Positions 16,787-25,182 of a DNA stretch of 53,336 nucleotides are shown here, one piece after another. Each line of letters starts with the position of its first letter. Positions within the stretch are counted from its first letter, which is position 1. Source of the stretch: Methanosaeta sp. PtaU1.Bin060 (GTDB taxonomy: Archaea > Halobacteriota > Methanosarcinia > Methanotrichales > Methanotrichaceae). The notes below the pieces were generated by a model that made no database searches, was not told where the DNA came from, and worked only from the letters and a program-made list of their open reading frames with translations. Location: contig MVRK01000018.1 of NCBI GenBank assembly GCA_002067365.1, positions 1-53,336 on the forward strand, given 5' to 3'. The translations under genes and the position numbers were made by a program.

Positions 16787-17563
16787 CTAAGCATAGGGAT
16801 TCAGCGACACTGCATCATCATTTGATGTTTTAGAGCGGGCACGCATCAATGAATAAGCGTTAGTCGTTCCTTTGAGTCTCCATTTCTTGGATTCGCTGTC
16901 AATAGCCCATTGTTTCCTGTCACTCGCATATCCCGCATTCAATCCCGTAGCCTTCCAAAAGCACTCGTTTGCTTCTTGATTCTTGCCCAGCTTATTGAGA
17001 GCATAACCTTTGTTTTGCCAGGCCTTTGGGTTCCCCGGATCAAGCTCGAGGGCATTATCGTATGCCTCGATCGCCTCTTCATATTTTCCCTGGTTATAGA
17101 GCTTATTTCCCTTGTTCAGCCAATCTTCAGATGTGACAGCCCCATCGAGCGTCGATCTGGTTGATGCTGTCGCATTCTGATCCGTAGATCCGAGTTCCCC
17201 AGCTTTTGCGAAGGCATCATTTGCAGATGCTGTTTTACCAAGTGCTGCCAGGGCCGAGCCCTTGTTATACCAGGCGTCTGCATCTAGCGGATTTGCTTCG
17301 ATGGCCCTATTGAATGCCTCCAAAGAATCATAAAATTTTCTTTGATCATAGAGAACCACCCCTTTGTTATACCAGGCATCTGCGTTCTTCGGGTCCAGAT
17401 TGATAGCTTTTTCAAATGACTGGATAGATTCATTGTATTTGCCTTGGCTATAAAGAGACATCCCCTGATCGATCCACTCCTGCACAGTCGTCTGGGCAAG
17501 GGCATGTGGACATAGCACAGTTAGCATCACTGAGACGAAGACTAATCCCTTCTTAATTAGCAT
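16787..17563 (-). CDS. Secreted tetratricopeptide-repeat protein
   Basis: 258 residues. Signal peptide MLIKKGLVFVSVMLTVLC...AQ, then TPR units beginning 'WIDQGMSLYSQGKYNESIQS', 'AWYNKGVVLYDQRKFYDSLE', 'AWYNKGSALAALGKTASAND', a 30-residue Thr/Ser linker, then 'DWLNKGNKLYNQGKYEEAIE' and 'AWQNKGYALNKLGKNQEANE'. The basic tail 'KKWRLKGTTNAYSLMRARSK' is not repeat-like. TPRs are protein-binding solenoids; the partner is unknown. A close relative lies at 52132-52926. TTTTAAATAC near 17617-17626 is its TATA box. GGAGGG directly abuts the ATG, an unusually short spacing. Confidence 0.88.
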   Translation of the reverse strand: MLIKKGLVFVSVMLTVLCPHALAQTTVQEWIDQGMSLYSQGKYNESIQSFEKAINLDPKNADAWYNKGVVLYDQRKFYDSLEAFNRAIEANPLDADAWYNKGSALAALGKTASANDAFAKAGELGSTDQNATASTRSTLDGAVTSEDWLNKGNKLYNQGKYEEAIEAYDNALELDPGNPKAWQNKGYALNKLGKNQEANECFWKATGLNAGYASDRKQWAIDSESKKWRLKGTTNAYSLMRARSKTSNDDAVSLNPYA

Positions 17564-17793
17564 CCCTCCAGGTACTGATATAGATCGCGCCCATAATTAG
17601 CAGAGAGCTAGTTATGGCAACAGTATTTAAAAGCAACCTCAATCCGGGCACTCCACCAAGAGACTGATTTGGCAGCTCGATGGTACAGATGTGCATCGGC
17701 TGTATAATCTGATGATATTCCTGCGATCTGCAATCCAAAGGTTTATTCTCTTAGATCCTCCAATCAGTGGAGCACAATAGGGAGGGAATGCAT

Positions 17794-19374
17794 ATGGCCT
17801 TCAAAGCAAAGTATTTGGCATTCATTTTGCTTCTGGGGATGATATTTTCCGCTGCGGTATGCGAAGGAGAGTATAGGAACCTTTTACTCGGAGGGATCAA
17901 CGAGGAAAAGCCGGTATGTGATGAGCCTTGTTCCAGTTATGTCAATGCCAACTATAAAGAAATTGCTTCCGATCTGAATGCATATTACTTTCCGATGTAT
18001 TATGGTTCACAAGGGGACAACATTGACGAAGTGCAAAAAGCTGCTACAGGAGACGCAACAGATGAGAATGGGCTGACTAACGCTGCTCTGCACGGCACAG
18101 AAAACAATCCAAAAGAGTATGATACCATTATAGCTTATTCTGGTGGAACTGCCACGGCTTTAACAGCTCTTGCAAACTACGACGAATACAGAGTCAAGTG
18201 CAATACACTGATATTGGTCTCGCCTATGGCCGCTGCAATTGGGGAAGGATATGAGCAATTTACAGAAGTAGCAACTTCCGTAGCTACTGCAGTCGGCGCA
18301 ACTGTGGCAGGTACAGGTACTGCATTGGCTTCAGCATCAAATCCCGCGAGTGCTCTGGCGACCCCAGTGACAGTGCCGGCAGCAACTGTTGCTGGTGGGA
18401 CTGTAACAGCTGCTGTTGTTGGAGGCGGTCTTGCCAAGGCTGCGGACATAAAAGCCAATTCTGTATTTGAGGACCAGATCAAAACTATACTGAAAAACAA
18501 CCCCGACCTTAAAATCATTGTAATTCAGGCACCAGACAAGGATAAGCCGAGCATGTTCAGTGGACTGTATCAATACACGTTTGACGAGGAGGACAAAGCA
18601 TTTGAAGAATACAAAGGCAGGATCCAGGTGATCAACGCGGACGCTGAACTGACGAGTACCGGCGAACAGGCCCACAAAGATCTTTTCTTCAATTATGCCA
18701 AAACACATCTATCATCAAACACCGATGGCGGTGCAGTCGAATTCCATCCCGAAGATCATCCGGATGCAGCCAAAGATGATACAAAATCGGATCAATTAGC
18801 GAGCAAACTGGGGATTGGAGCTATGCAATGGCAAGAAGAAAATCCTGCAGATTCTCCTCAGTCTGAGACGGCCAAATCCACTGATGAATCAAATGCAGTA
18901 GAAAGCTTCGGCGTTAGGGCGTTGCATCCTGGAACGGATCAGCAGTCAGATGTTTCGGGGACAAAAGAGGTCATGGGTATCAGGAAAATGCATCAATCTG
19001 CCAAGCCATATGGTGAAATTGCCCAGCCGATTGAGACGGCAAAATCCACTGATGAATCCAGCTCGAATGGCAACTCCATAGTCGGCAAGTGGAATGTCAT
19101 ACAGATTACAACACCCCACGAGCTTTTCGGGGGCTCTATCAAGATCCAATTTGTCGCAACCTTTGATGAGGATGGCTCTGTCAATAGACCGAGGCAGCAA
19201 CAAGGCCGCATGTGGATTGATGCGTCAACCGGAAGATGGACGCAAAACGGAAACGATGTCAAATGGACCATTGCGAAGGTGACCCACGAAGGAGACATCC
19301 AAGGAGATCACATGAGTGGCGTGATATACTCAAGCGGCGGTACGAGCAGCTGGTCTGCAGAAAGATTGGGGTGA
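17794..19374 (+). CDS. Secreted protein with alpha/beta-hydrolase-like and C-terminal beta domains
   Basis: 526 residues from the ATG at 17794, which has AGGGAGGG 7 nt upstream (GTG at 17767 and ATG at 17788 are worse). A signal peptide (MAFKAKYLAFILLLG...AAVC) is followed by a region with 'YDTIIAYSGGTATALTALAN', resembling a nucleophile elbow, 'NTLILVSPMAA', and 'DLKIIVIQAPDKDK', i.e. alternating strands of an alpha/beta hydrolase. An Ala/Val/Thr/Gly-rich insert (about residues 150-225) breaks this domain. A charged linker carries ETAKSTDES twice. The C-terminal 85 residues 'GNSIVGKWNVIQ...SSWSAERLG' form a beta-rich lipocalin-like repeat domain. The function is unknown; catalysis is uncertain because the acid and His are not clear. 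Confidence 0.75.
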   Translation: MAFKAKYLAFILLLGMIFSAAVCEGEYRNLLLGGINEEKPVCDEPCSSYVNANYKEIASDLNAYYFPMYYGSQGDNIDEVQKAATGDATDENGLTNAALHGTENNPKEYDTIIAYSGGTATALTALANYDEYRVKCNTLILVSPMAAAIGEGYEQFTEVATSVATAVGATVAGTGTALASASNPASALATPVTVPAATVAGGTVTAAVVGGGLAKAADIKANSVFEDQIKTILKNNPDLKIIVIQAPDKDKPSMFSGLYQYTFDEEDKAFEEYKGRIQVINADAELTSTGEQAHKDLFFNYAKTHLSSNTDGGAVEFHPEDHPDAAKDDTKSDQLASKLGIGAMQWQEENPADSPQSETAKSTDESNAVESFGVRALHPGTDQQSDVSGTKEVMGIRKMHQSAKPYGEIAQPIETAKSTDESSSNGNSIVGKWNVIQITTPHELFGGSIKIQFVATFDEDGSVNRPRQQQGRMWIDASTGRWTQNGNDVKWTIAKVTHEGDIQGDHMSGVIYSSGGTSSWSAERLG

Positions 19375-19467
19375 TAGATCCAATCGCTTTTGGAGCGCAG
19401 ATCGACATACACCCTGTCCAGTCCAAAAATCATCAGAAGGCCTCAGGAGTCGAGGCCTTTTCCGCCT

Positions 19468-20895
19468 TCAAGCGGCCTTCCTCATCTCCCCAGCAGAGTG
19501 ATCAGCAGATCGGCCAGTCGCCAGGCTGCCGCCCACATAGGCGATGGTCCCGCAGATCAGGCCGATGAAGACTGGATGAATCAGCGGATTGCCGAAGAAC
19601 TGCCACACCACAACAGATCCAAAGGATGCCAGAAGGCTGACCACAAAGCCCGCGGATGTCCCGCGATCCCAGTACAGTCCGAAGATGAGGGGCACGAAGA
19701 CGCAGCAGGCAATTACGCCCATGCTCACTGATACGAGTGGCACAATCTGCTCGGGGACGTTCACAGCGAGGATGGCGGCCGCAGCTATTATCGCTAGTCC
19801 CACAGCCCTTGTCATCAGAAGCACTTTGTTGTCAGAGACAGTCGGCCTGAGGTATCGAAGGATGTCGGATGTGAGAGACGTCGTCGTTACCAGGACTATG
19901 GCGCTGATAGTGGACATGGCAGCAGATATGGCAGCAAGCAAGATCAATGCGTCGAACCCAGGCGGCAGCATTGTCTTTGCCAGGTAGGGCACGAGGCCGT
20001 CAGGGTTCTTGATGAAGGGCTGGAGAGCCTCAGGGCTTATGGCACCATAGGCGAGGATTCCCAGGGAGAATATGCAGAAGGCGTATATGGCAATGGATAT
20101 CGGCCCGTAGATCCCTGCGAATCGCACCACGCGCGTGTCCTTGGCCGAGAATATCATTATCAAGAGATCAGGCAGCGCCAGCAGCCCAAGGCTGATGGAA
20201 AAAGCCATGCCTAAAGTCTTCTGCCAGGGAACCATCTCGCCGCTCATGTTGGTTATGGCCGCAGGGATGTTGTTCCAGATCTCCATTCCGCCTCCTGCGT
20301 TGAGAAGGCTGCCATAAAGCAACACGGCTCCTCCAAGCATCAGAACTCCCTGGATGAAGCCTATCCAGATGATGGCTGGCAGGCCGCCGATGGCATAGTA
20401 GACGGCCACTATGATCATGGCGATTATCAGGCCATCTATGTAGGTCACTCCTATGAGCCCCTGGAATAATGTAGCGCAGCCTTTGAAGATGGGAACCAGG
20501 TAGACGGCATAAAGGATCAGCATGATAGCCGCCAGGATGACCTTGCCGGTGGGCGAGTTGTGCCGCCTCTCCAGAAGCTGTGGAACTGTCTTGGCATCGT
20601 ACTCTTTGGCCATCGCCCAGATCCTTGGAGCTATCAGCCAGGCGAGGCATGCAAAGCCTACGTGGAAGAAGGCTGCATAGACTACCCAAGGAAGCCCTGC
20701 GACAAGGCCGTACCCGCCTCCGCCAAGGAAGGAAGCTGCGCTGAAATAGGCTGCTGTGTAGGCGATGCCTATGACCGCCGGGAAGGCTATGTTTCTGTCA
20801 GATAGCACAAACCCGGAGAAGGTGCCCTGCCGCAGCTTGATGGAAAGGAGAACTATCAATGCCACATAGACGACAAGCAGGATCTGATTAAGCAT
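19468..20895 (-). CDS. Sodium:solute symporter (SSS family)
   Basis: 475 residues with about 13 hydrophobic helices of the SSF fold. The family-typical segments 'GIAYTAAYFSAASFLGGGG', 'DAKTVPQLLERRHNSPTGKV', 'GGLPAIIWIGFIQGVLMLGG' and 'LAAISAAMSTISAIVLVTTT' (sodium-site helix 8 serines) are present. It takes up an organic solute with Na+; in a Methanothrix-like organism a carboxylate such as acetate or pyruvate is an attractive guess but not shown. TGAGGCGATC precedes the ATG. Its start overlaps the end of the 30-codon membrane ORF at 20888-20980, which suggests a small subunit. It is divergent from iorA. Confidence 0.92.
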   Translation of the reverse strand: MLNQILLVVYVALIVLLSIKLRQGTFSGFVLSDRNIAFPAVIGIAYTAAYFSAASFLGGGGYGLVAGLPWVVYAAFFHVGFACLAWLIAPRIWAMAKEYDAKTVPQLLERRHNSPTGKVILAAIMLILYAVYLVPIFKGCATLFQGLIGVTYIDGLIIAMIIVAVYYAIGGLPAIIWIGFIQGVLMLGGAVLLYGSLLNAGGGMEIWNNIPAAITNMSGEMVPWQKTLGMAFSISLGLLALPDLLIMIFSAKDTRVVRFAGIYGPISIAIYAFCIFSLGILAYGAISPEALQPFIKNPDGLVPYLAKTMLPPGFDALILLAAISAAMSTISAIVLVTTTSLTSDILRYLRPTVSDNKVLLMTRAVGLAIIAAAAILAVNVPEQIVPLVSVSMGVIACCVFVPLIFGLYWDRGTSAGFVVSLLASFGSVVVWQFFGNPLIHPVFIGLICGTIAYVGGSLATGRSADHSAGEMRKAA

Positions 20896-20980
20896 TAGAT
20901 CGCCTCAATGTGATGATCAATGTTACTATAATCATTACTACAATGGATATGATCAGGGCTAGGTAAGGCATAGGCATCAT
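20888..20980 (-). CDS. 30-aa membrane ORF overlapping the symporter start
   Basis: ATG at 20978-20980 (or next codon ATG) to TAA at 20888-20890, overlapping the symporter ATG at 20893-20895 in another frame. The product MMPMPYLALIISIVVMIIVT... then a basic end LRRSNA: one transmembrane helix with positive-inside tail. GAGGGATAGCC precedes it. SSS transporters of the MctP/PutP type often have a tiny upstream membrane partner, which makes this overlap credible. No homologue is known to me. Confidence 0.6.
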   Translation of the reverse strand: MMPMPYLALIISIVVMIIVTLIITLRRSNA

Positions 20981-20982
20981 GG

Positions 20983-21039
20983 CTATCCCTCAGTCTGCTG
21001 AGTGCGGCCTATGGCCATTGGCGAAATCGTGTTGTCCAT
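20983..21039 (-). CDS. Possible 18-codon leader ORF upstream of the symporter pair
   Basis: ATG at 21037-21039, stop TAG at 20983-20985, product MDNTISPMAIGRTQQTEG. GAGGGATTGC lies just before the ATG, mirroring the GAGGGAT before the 30-codon ORF that starts 2 nt after this stop. Very short; could be a translated leader or chance. Confidence 0.25.
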   Translation of the reverse strand: MDNTISPMAIGRTQQTEG

Positions 21040-21096
21040 GCAATCCCTCAAACTATGTACTACTTTGTACTATGATGTCCGAAGAAGAACAATTCA

Positions 21097-21107
21097 GTTT
21101 AAATATG
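21097..21107 (-). promoter_or_regulatory. TATA box of the symporter transcript
   Basis: CATATTTAAAC on the minus strand, placing the mRNA start about 21075-21080. Between it and the first ribosome site, TGTACTA occurs twice, 9 nt apart (21053-21072 region on the plus strand), a possible operator or leader element. The rightward gene iorA has its own TATA candidate GGCATATACG at 21283-21292. The rest of 20981-21348 holds no other gene that I can see. Confidence 0.5.
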
Positions 21108-21348
21108 TTTCCCTTGAAGGCTGCGGCTGACAGCGGCGAGATCGAATAATCGCAATTTTTTTGGGCCACAGCCCGCGGACAGGAGCTGACGAATAACATC
21201 ATTATTATCAGCTTTTCAGCCCTGCCACAAGGATTATAAGCCCAAATCCTGATCGAAACCTGAGCCCTGATGCATAATAGTGGGCATATACGATCAATGA
21301 AGCTCAAGCAGAATCATCAAGTCAGATTTCGATTGAAGGTGGAGAGAT

Positions 21349-23121
21349 TTGAAGCATCTCATGTCCGGAAACGAGGCGATAGCCCGGGGAGCCTATGAGG
21401 CCGGGGTGACAATCGGCGCAGGCTATCCGGGAACTCCGTCTACTGAGATCCTGGAGAACCTGGCCAAGTACAAGCCAGAGGTCTATTGCGAGTGGTCGCC
21501 GAACGAGAAGGTGGCATTCGAGGTGGCAGCAGGCGCATCGATTGCCGGAGCCAGATCCATCGTCACTATGAAGCACGTTGGCCTGAATGTGGCAGCAGAT
21601 CCCCTGATGACATTGAGCTACATCAGCGTGGAAGGCGGTTTTGTCGCCTGCGTGGCAGACGATCCAGGAATGCACAGCTCTCAGAACGAACAGGATACCA
21701 GAAACTATGCCCGCTATGCCAAGGTTCCCCTCTTCGAGCCGTCTGACAGCCAGGAGGCCAAGGACTTTTTAAAGCTAGCCATCTCGATCTCGGAGAGGTA
21801 TAAGACCCCCGCCATCCTCCGATCCACCACGCGAGTCGGCCACTCAAGAAGCCTCGTCTCCTGGGATGAGAGGGTGGCCTCGCCGAATAAAGTCGGCCTC
21901 GTGAAGAACCCTCCGCGCTTCGTTCCCATCCCCGTCTGGGGAAGGCCAATGCGCCAGAGGGTTGAGGAGCGGCTAGGTCTCCTCAAGAGAGAGGCAGAGG
22001 CATCCCCTGCTAACCGCATCGAGAGGCGCGACAGCTCCCTTGGGATCGTCACGGCCTCAATCTCCTACCAGTATGTGCGTGAGGTCTGGCCAGATGCCTC
22101 GGTGCTGAAGCTCGGCTTCTCTTATCCCTTCCCCGACGACCTGATCAGGGAGTTTGCGTCAGGAGTCGATGAAGTCCTGGTTGTGGAGGAGCTGGACGAT
22201 ATACTGGAGCAGCACATAAAGTCCCTCGGAATCGCCTGTCAGGGAAGGAAGTTCGTTTCGGGGATGATGGAGCTCTCTGTCGACAGGCTGCTCGCCTCAA
22301 GGGCTCTGATGGAAGGAAGAGAGCCACCGAAGGAAGAGCCGCCTCTCTTCTACGATGAGCTTCCGCCAAGGCCCCCTGTCCTATGTCCTGGCTGTCCCCA
22401 CAGAGGCGTCTTCTATGCTCTCGGAAAGCACGATGTTGTAGTGACAGGAGATATAGGCTGCTACAGCCTCGGGGCCTTCAAGCCGCTGGACAGAATGGAC
22501 ACAATCCTCTGCATGGGCGCGGGAGTGTCCATGGCCCATGGGATGCAGAAGGCAGGAGAGCCCAAGAGGGTGATAGGTGTAGTGGGCGACTCGACATTCT
22601 TCCACTCTGGGATCACCGGGCTCCTGAACATCGCCTACAACAGGGGGTCCTCGACCATTATAGTTCTCGACAACCGCACGACGGCAATGACAGGCCACCA
22701 GGATCATCCGGGCACCGGAAGGACTCTTCAGGGGGACGTTACTAGGGCCATATCCATCGAGGATATCGGAAGAGCCTGCGGGATTGAGCGCGTCTGCGTT
22801 GTCAACCCCTATGATCTTGAGAGCACACTGAAAGCCATAGACGATGATGTGAACTCCGATGAGCCGTCGCTGATAGTCTCAAGGGCACCCTGTCCTCTGC
22901 GAGAGAGGAGGCGGGTCGGGGCTGTGCGAGAGATAGATGCAGACAGGTGCAAGGGCTGCAAGATCTGTCTTAAGATCGCCTGTCCGGCCATAGAACTCTC
23001 GGCCGATAAGCCTCAGATCAACGAGATATTCTGCGGAGGCTGTGGCATCTGCGAGCAGATCTGCCCGGCAGAGGCGATCTATGCACAGGGTGCAGCCTCT
23101 CAGGCGGAGGCCAGAAAATGA
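21349..23121 (+). CDS. iorA: Indolepyruvate:ferredoxin oxidoreductase, alpha subunit
   Basis: 590 residues. With IorB it decarboxylates aryl-2-oxoacids (indolepyruvate, phenylpyruvate) to acyl-CoA, passing electrons to ferredoxin; the reverse direction makes aromatic 2-oxoacids from aryl-acetate in methanogens. N-terminal 'GAGYPGTPSTEILE' is the pyrimidine-binding domain; the thiamine-PP/Mg motif is 'GVVGDSTFFHSGITGLLNIA' with 'VLDNRTTAMTGHQDHPGTG'. The C-terminus carries two 4Fe-4S motifs, 'CKGCKICLKIACP' and 'CGGCGICEQICP'. The start is TTG at 21349 with GGTGGAGAG upstream (ATG at codon 5 is an alternative). Stop overlaps iorB by 4 nt. Confidence 0.97.
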   Translation: MKHLMSGNEAIARGAYEAGVTIGAGYPGTPSTEILENLAKYKPEVYCEWSPNEKVAFEVAAGASIAGARSIVTMKHVGLNVAADPLMTLSYISVEGGFVACVADDPGMHSSQNEQDTRNYARYAKVPLFEPSDSQEAKDFLKLAISISERYKTPAILRSTTRVGHSRSLVSWDERVASPNKVGLVKNPPRFVPIPVWGRPMRQRVEERLGLLKREAEASPANRIERRDSSLGIVTASISYQYVREVWPDASVLKLGFSYPFPDDLIREFASGVDEVLVVEELDDILEQHIKSLGIACQGRKFVSGMMELSVDRLLASRALMEGREPPKEEPPLFYDELPPRPPVLCPGCPHRGVFYALGKHDVVVTGDIGCYSLGAFKPLDRMDTILCMGAGVSMAHGMQKAGEPKRVIGVVGDSTFFHSGITGLLNIAYNRGSSTIIVLDNRTTAMTGHQDHPGTGRTLQGDVTRAISIEDIGRACGIERVCVVNPYDLESTLKAIDDDVNSDEPSLIVSRAPCPLRERRRVGAVREIDADRCKGCKICLKIACPAIELSADKPQINEIFCGGCGICEQICPAEAIYAQGAASQAEARK

Positions 23122-23705
23122 GCCCCGACACTGAGATCAGGAGCGTCGTGCTGGCTGGTGTTGGGGGCCAGGGCATACTTCTGGCGAGCGAGATACTGGC
23201 GAGGACTGCTATGGAGACTGGATACGACGTGAAGACAAACGAGGTCCACGGGATGGCCCAGAGAGGAGGATCTGTGATTGCGCAGATACGCTATGGCCCA
23301 GAGGTGCACAGCCCGCTTGTGGCCAAAAAGACGGCCGCCGTCTTGGGTGCCCTGGAGCAGGTTGAAGCTATGCGGTTTGCAGACTACCTCTCCCCCGGAG
23401 GGCTGGCAGTGGTCAGTTCTCAGGCGATAATGCCAGTGACTGTATCCATGGAGGCTGCCAGATATCCTGAGGATATAGAGGCCAAGCTCAAGAGAGCCTT
23501 TCCGAGAATGGTTTACATCAGGGCTGCAGAGATGGCATCAGGCCTTGGAGATATACGCACCGCAAACATTGTGGTTCTGGGGGCCATCTCCAAGGGGCTT
23601 GACCTGCAGCAAGATGCCTGGAAGGAGGCGATATCCTCCTGCGTCAAGGAGAAGTTCAGGGAGATCAACCTCAGGGCGTTTGAGCTGGGAAGGCATATCG
23701 AATGA
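23118..23705 (+). CDS. iorB: Indolepyruvate:ferredoxin oxidoreductase, beta subunit
   Basis: 195 residues, the gamma-domain subunit of the 2-oxoacid:ferredoxin oxidoreductase family. 'VVLAGVGGQGILLASEILART' is the CoA/dimer-domain Gly-rich loop, and 'TNEVHGMAQRGGSVIAQIRYG' is the family signature. ATG overlaps the iorA stop (ATGA), giving equal synthesis. The final residues run into the repeat-bearing spacer before the ligase gene. Confidence 0.97.
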   Translation: MSPDTEIRSVVLAGVGGQGILLASEILARTAMETGYDVKTNEVHGMAQRGGSVIAQIRYGPEVHSPLVAKKTAAVLGALEQVEAMRFADYLSPGGLAVVSSQAIMPVTVSMEAARYPEDIEAKLKRAFPRMVYIRAAEMASGLGDIRTANIVVLGAISKGLDLQQDAWKEAISSCVKEKFREINLRAFELGRHIE

Positions 23706-23730
23706 AGAGAGATCTGGTGAATAGCGATCG

Positions 23731-23775
23731 ATTGAAGGGCGATTAAGCGAAGGGCGATTGAATGAAGGGCGAATA
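23731..23775 (+). repeat. Three 15-bp tandem repeats across the ligase start
   Basis: Units ATTGAAGGGCGATTA (23731-23745), AGCGAAGGGCGATTG (23746-23760) and AATGAAGGGCGAATA (23761-23775). The third contains the ATG at 23762 and its first codons AAG GGC GAA; the first two units read xxG AAG GGC GAT stop in that frame, so the translation start region seems to have been duplicated. Confidence 0.8.
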
Positions 23776-25039
23776 TCACAATGAGAAGATGGAGACTGCG
23801 ACTCGTGAAGAGATTGAGGAGCTGCAGACACAGAGACTGAAGGCGGTTGTCAGGCATGTTTACCAGTCGAACCAGATATACAGGAAGCTCTTCGACTCCC
23901 ACGGCGTCCGCCCCGAGGATATCAGGACTCTGAAAGATGTGGCCAAGCTGCCCATGACCAACAAAGAGATCCTCAGGGAGAGCTATCCACTGGGCCTCTC
24001 CTGCGTCCCGAGAGAGAGCATAATCGAGATGCATATGTCGAGCGGCTCGACAGGAACGCCTGTCATAATGCCCTACACCTCATCAGACCTGAATCAGTGG
24101 GCCGAATGCATGGCCCGGTGCTATCGCATGGCAGGAGGGCGGCCGGGCGATGCAGTCCAGATCACGCCCCTCTTCGGGCTCTTCAACGGAGGATTCGGAA
24201 TGTACCACGGGGCGCGGGCTGCAGGGCTGTTCGTGATCCCGGCAGGTCCCGGAAACACTCAAAGGCAGGTGCGCCTGGCAAGAGACCTGAAGACCCGCAT
24301 CCTGACGGGCGTTGTCAGCTACGGCGTGCGCATCATAGAGGTCATGGAGGAGATGAACGAGAAGCTCCCAGACCTGGAGATAGGCATCTTCGGAGCCGAA
24401 GCGTTCTCCGAACCCATGAAGAAGCGGATCAGCGACGGCCTTGGGATTGAGGTCTTCGATATATATGGCATGACTGAGACTGGCGGAGTGGGCACCCTTG
24501 GCCAGGACTGCACTGCCCATGACGGCATACACGTCTGGGAGGACCACTACATCGTCGAGATCATCGATCCAAGAACGGGAGAAGCCGTAGAAGACGGCGA
24601 GACGGGAGAGCTGGTCGTCACCGCCTTGACCCGCGAGGCTCTGCCGGTTATCAGGTTCAGGACAGCAGATCTGACAAGGGTCCTCTCCAGAGATGCCTGC
24701 GACTGCGGCAGGTCTCATGTGCGAATTGCGCCGATAACAGGACGAATCGATGATATGATCATAGTGAAGGGCGTGAACTTCTTCCCGAAGCAAGTGGAGC
24801 AGACATTGATGCAGATTCCGGGCGTTGGCAGCAACTACCAGATAATAGTTGAAGAGGCCGACGGCGTGAATGACATCCGGGTGAATGTGGAGGCAGAAGC
24901 GGGAGTCACAGGGTTCATGGTCGAGAAGGCACTCAAAGAGGCGCTGGGCTTCAGCCCCAAGGGCGACGTCTATCCGATGGGCAAGCTTCCGCGCACAGAG
25001 GGAAAGGCGCAGAGGGTGTTTCACAAAAAGATGAGCTGA
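23762..25039 (+). CDS. Phenylacetate-CoA ligase-like, AMP-forming acyl-CoA synthetase
   Basis: 425 residues, the usual PaaK size. P-loop-like AMP motif 'MSSGSTGTPVIMPYTSSDL', the adenylate-forming motif 'DIYGMTETGG' and the C-terminal 'RIDDMIIVKGVNFFPKQVE' (A8 hinge and CoA domain) are intact; 'CDCGRSHVRI' is the Cys-bearing stretch of PaaK. Such enzymes activate phenylacetate, indoleacetate or similar aryl acids with ATP and CoA, supplying or consuming the acyl-CoA of IorAB. The start ATG at 23762 lies inside a triplicated 15-bp sequence; Met10 is an alternative. Aryl specificity is inferred from the neighbour iorAB. Confidence 0.92.
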   Translation: MKGEYHNEKMETATREEIEELQTQRLKAVVRHVYQSNQIYRKLFDSHGVRPEDIRTLKDVAKLPMTNKEILRESYPLGLSCVPRESIIEMHMSSGSTGTPVIMPYTSSDLNQWAECMARCYRMAGGRPGDAVQITPLFGLFNGGFGMYHGARAAGLFVIPAGPGNTQRQVRLARDLKTRILTGVVSYGVRIIEVMEEMNEKLPDLEIGIFGAEAFSEPMKKRISDGLGIEVFDIYGMTETGGVGTLGQDCTAHDGIHVWEDHYIVEIIDPRTGEAVEDGETGELVVTALTREALPVIRFRTADLTRVLSRDACDCGRSHVRIAPITGRIDDMIIVKGVNFFPKQVEQTLMQIPGVGSNYQIIVEEADGVNDIRVNVEAEAGVTGFMVEKALKEALGFSPKGDVYPMGKLPRTEGKAQRVFHKKMS

Positions 25040-25182
25040 CCTGATGCATGCATACGAGCATCGCTATCTTTTATTTCAATCAGGCTAGGAGTTAAGATTT
25101 AAAATCAGGACTGCGTCTTCAAGCTCATGCTCATGCGCCTCACACGAAGGATGCCATCGCCACGCAATGGCGGCAGATTATC

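Noticed and set aside
24083-25024. 313-codon minus-strand frame across the ligase gene
   Set aside because: His/Leu/Asp-rich antisense shadow of the PaaK-like gene.
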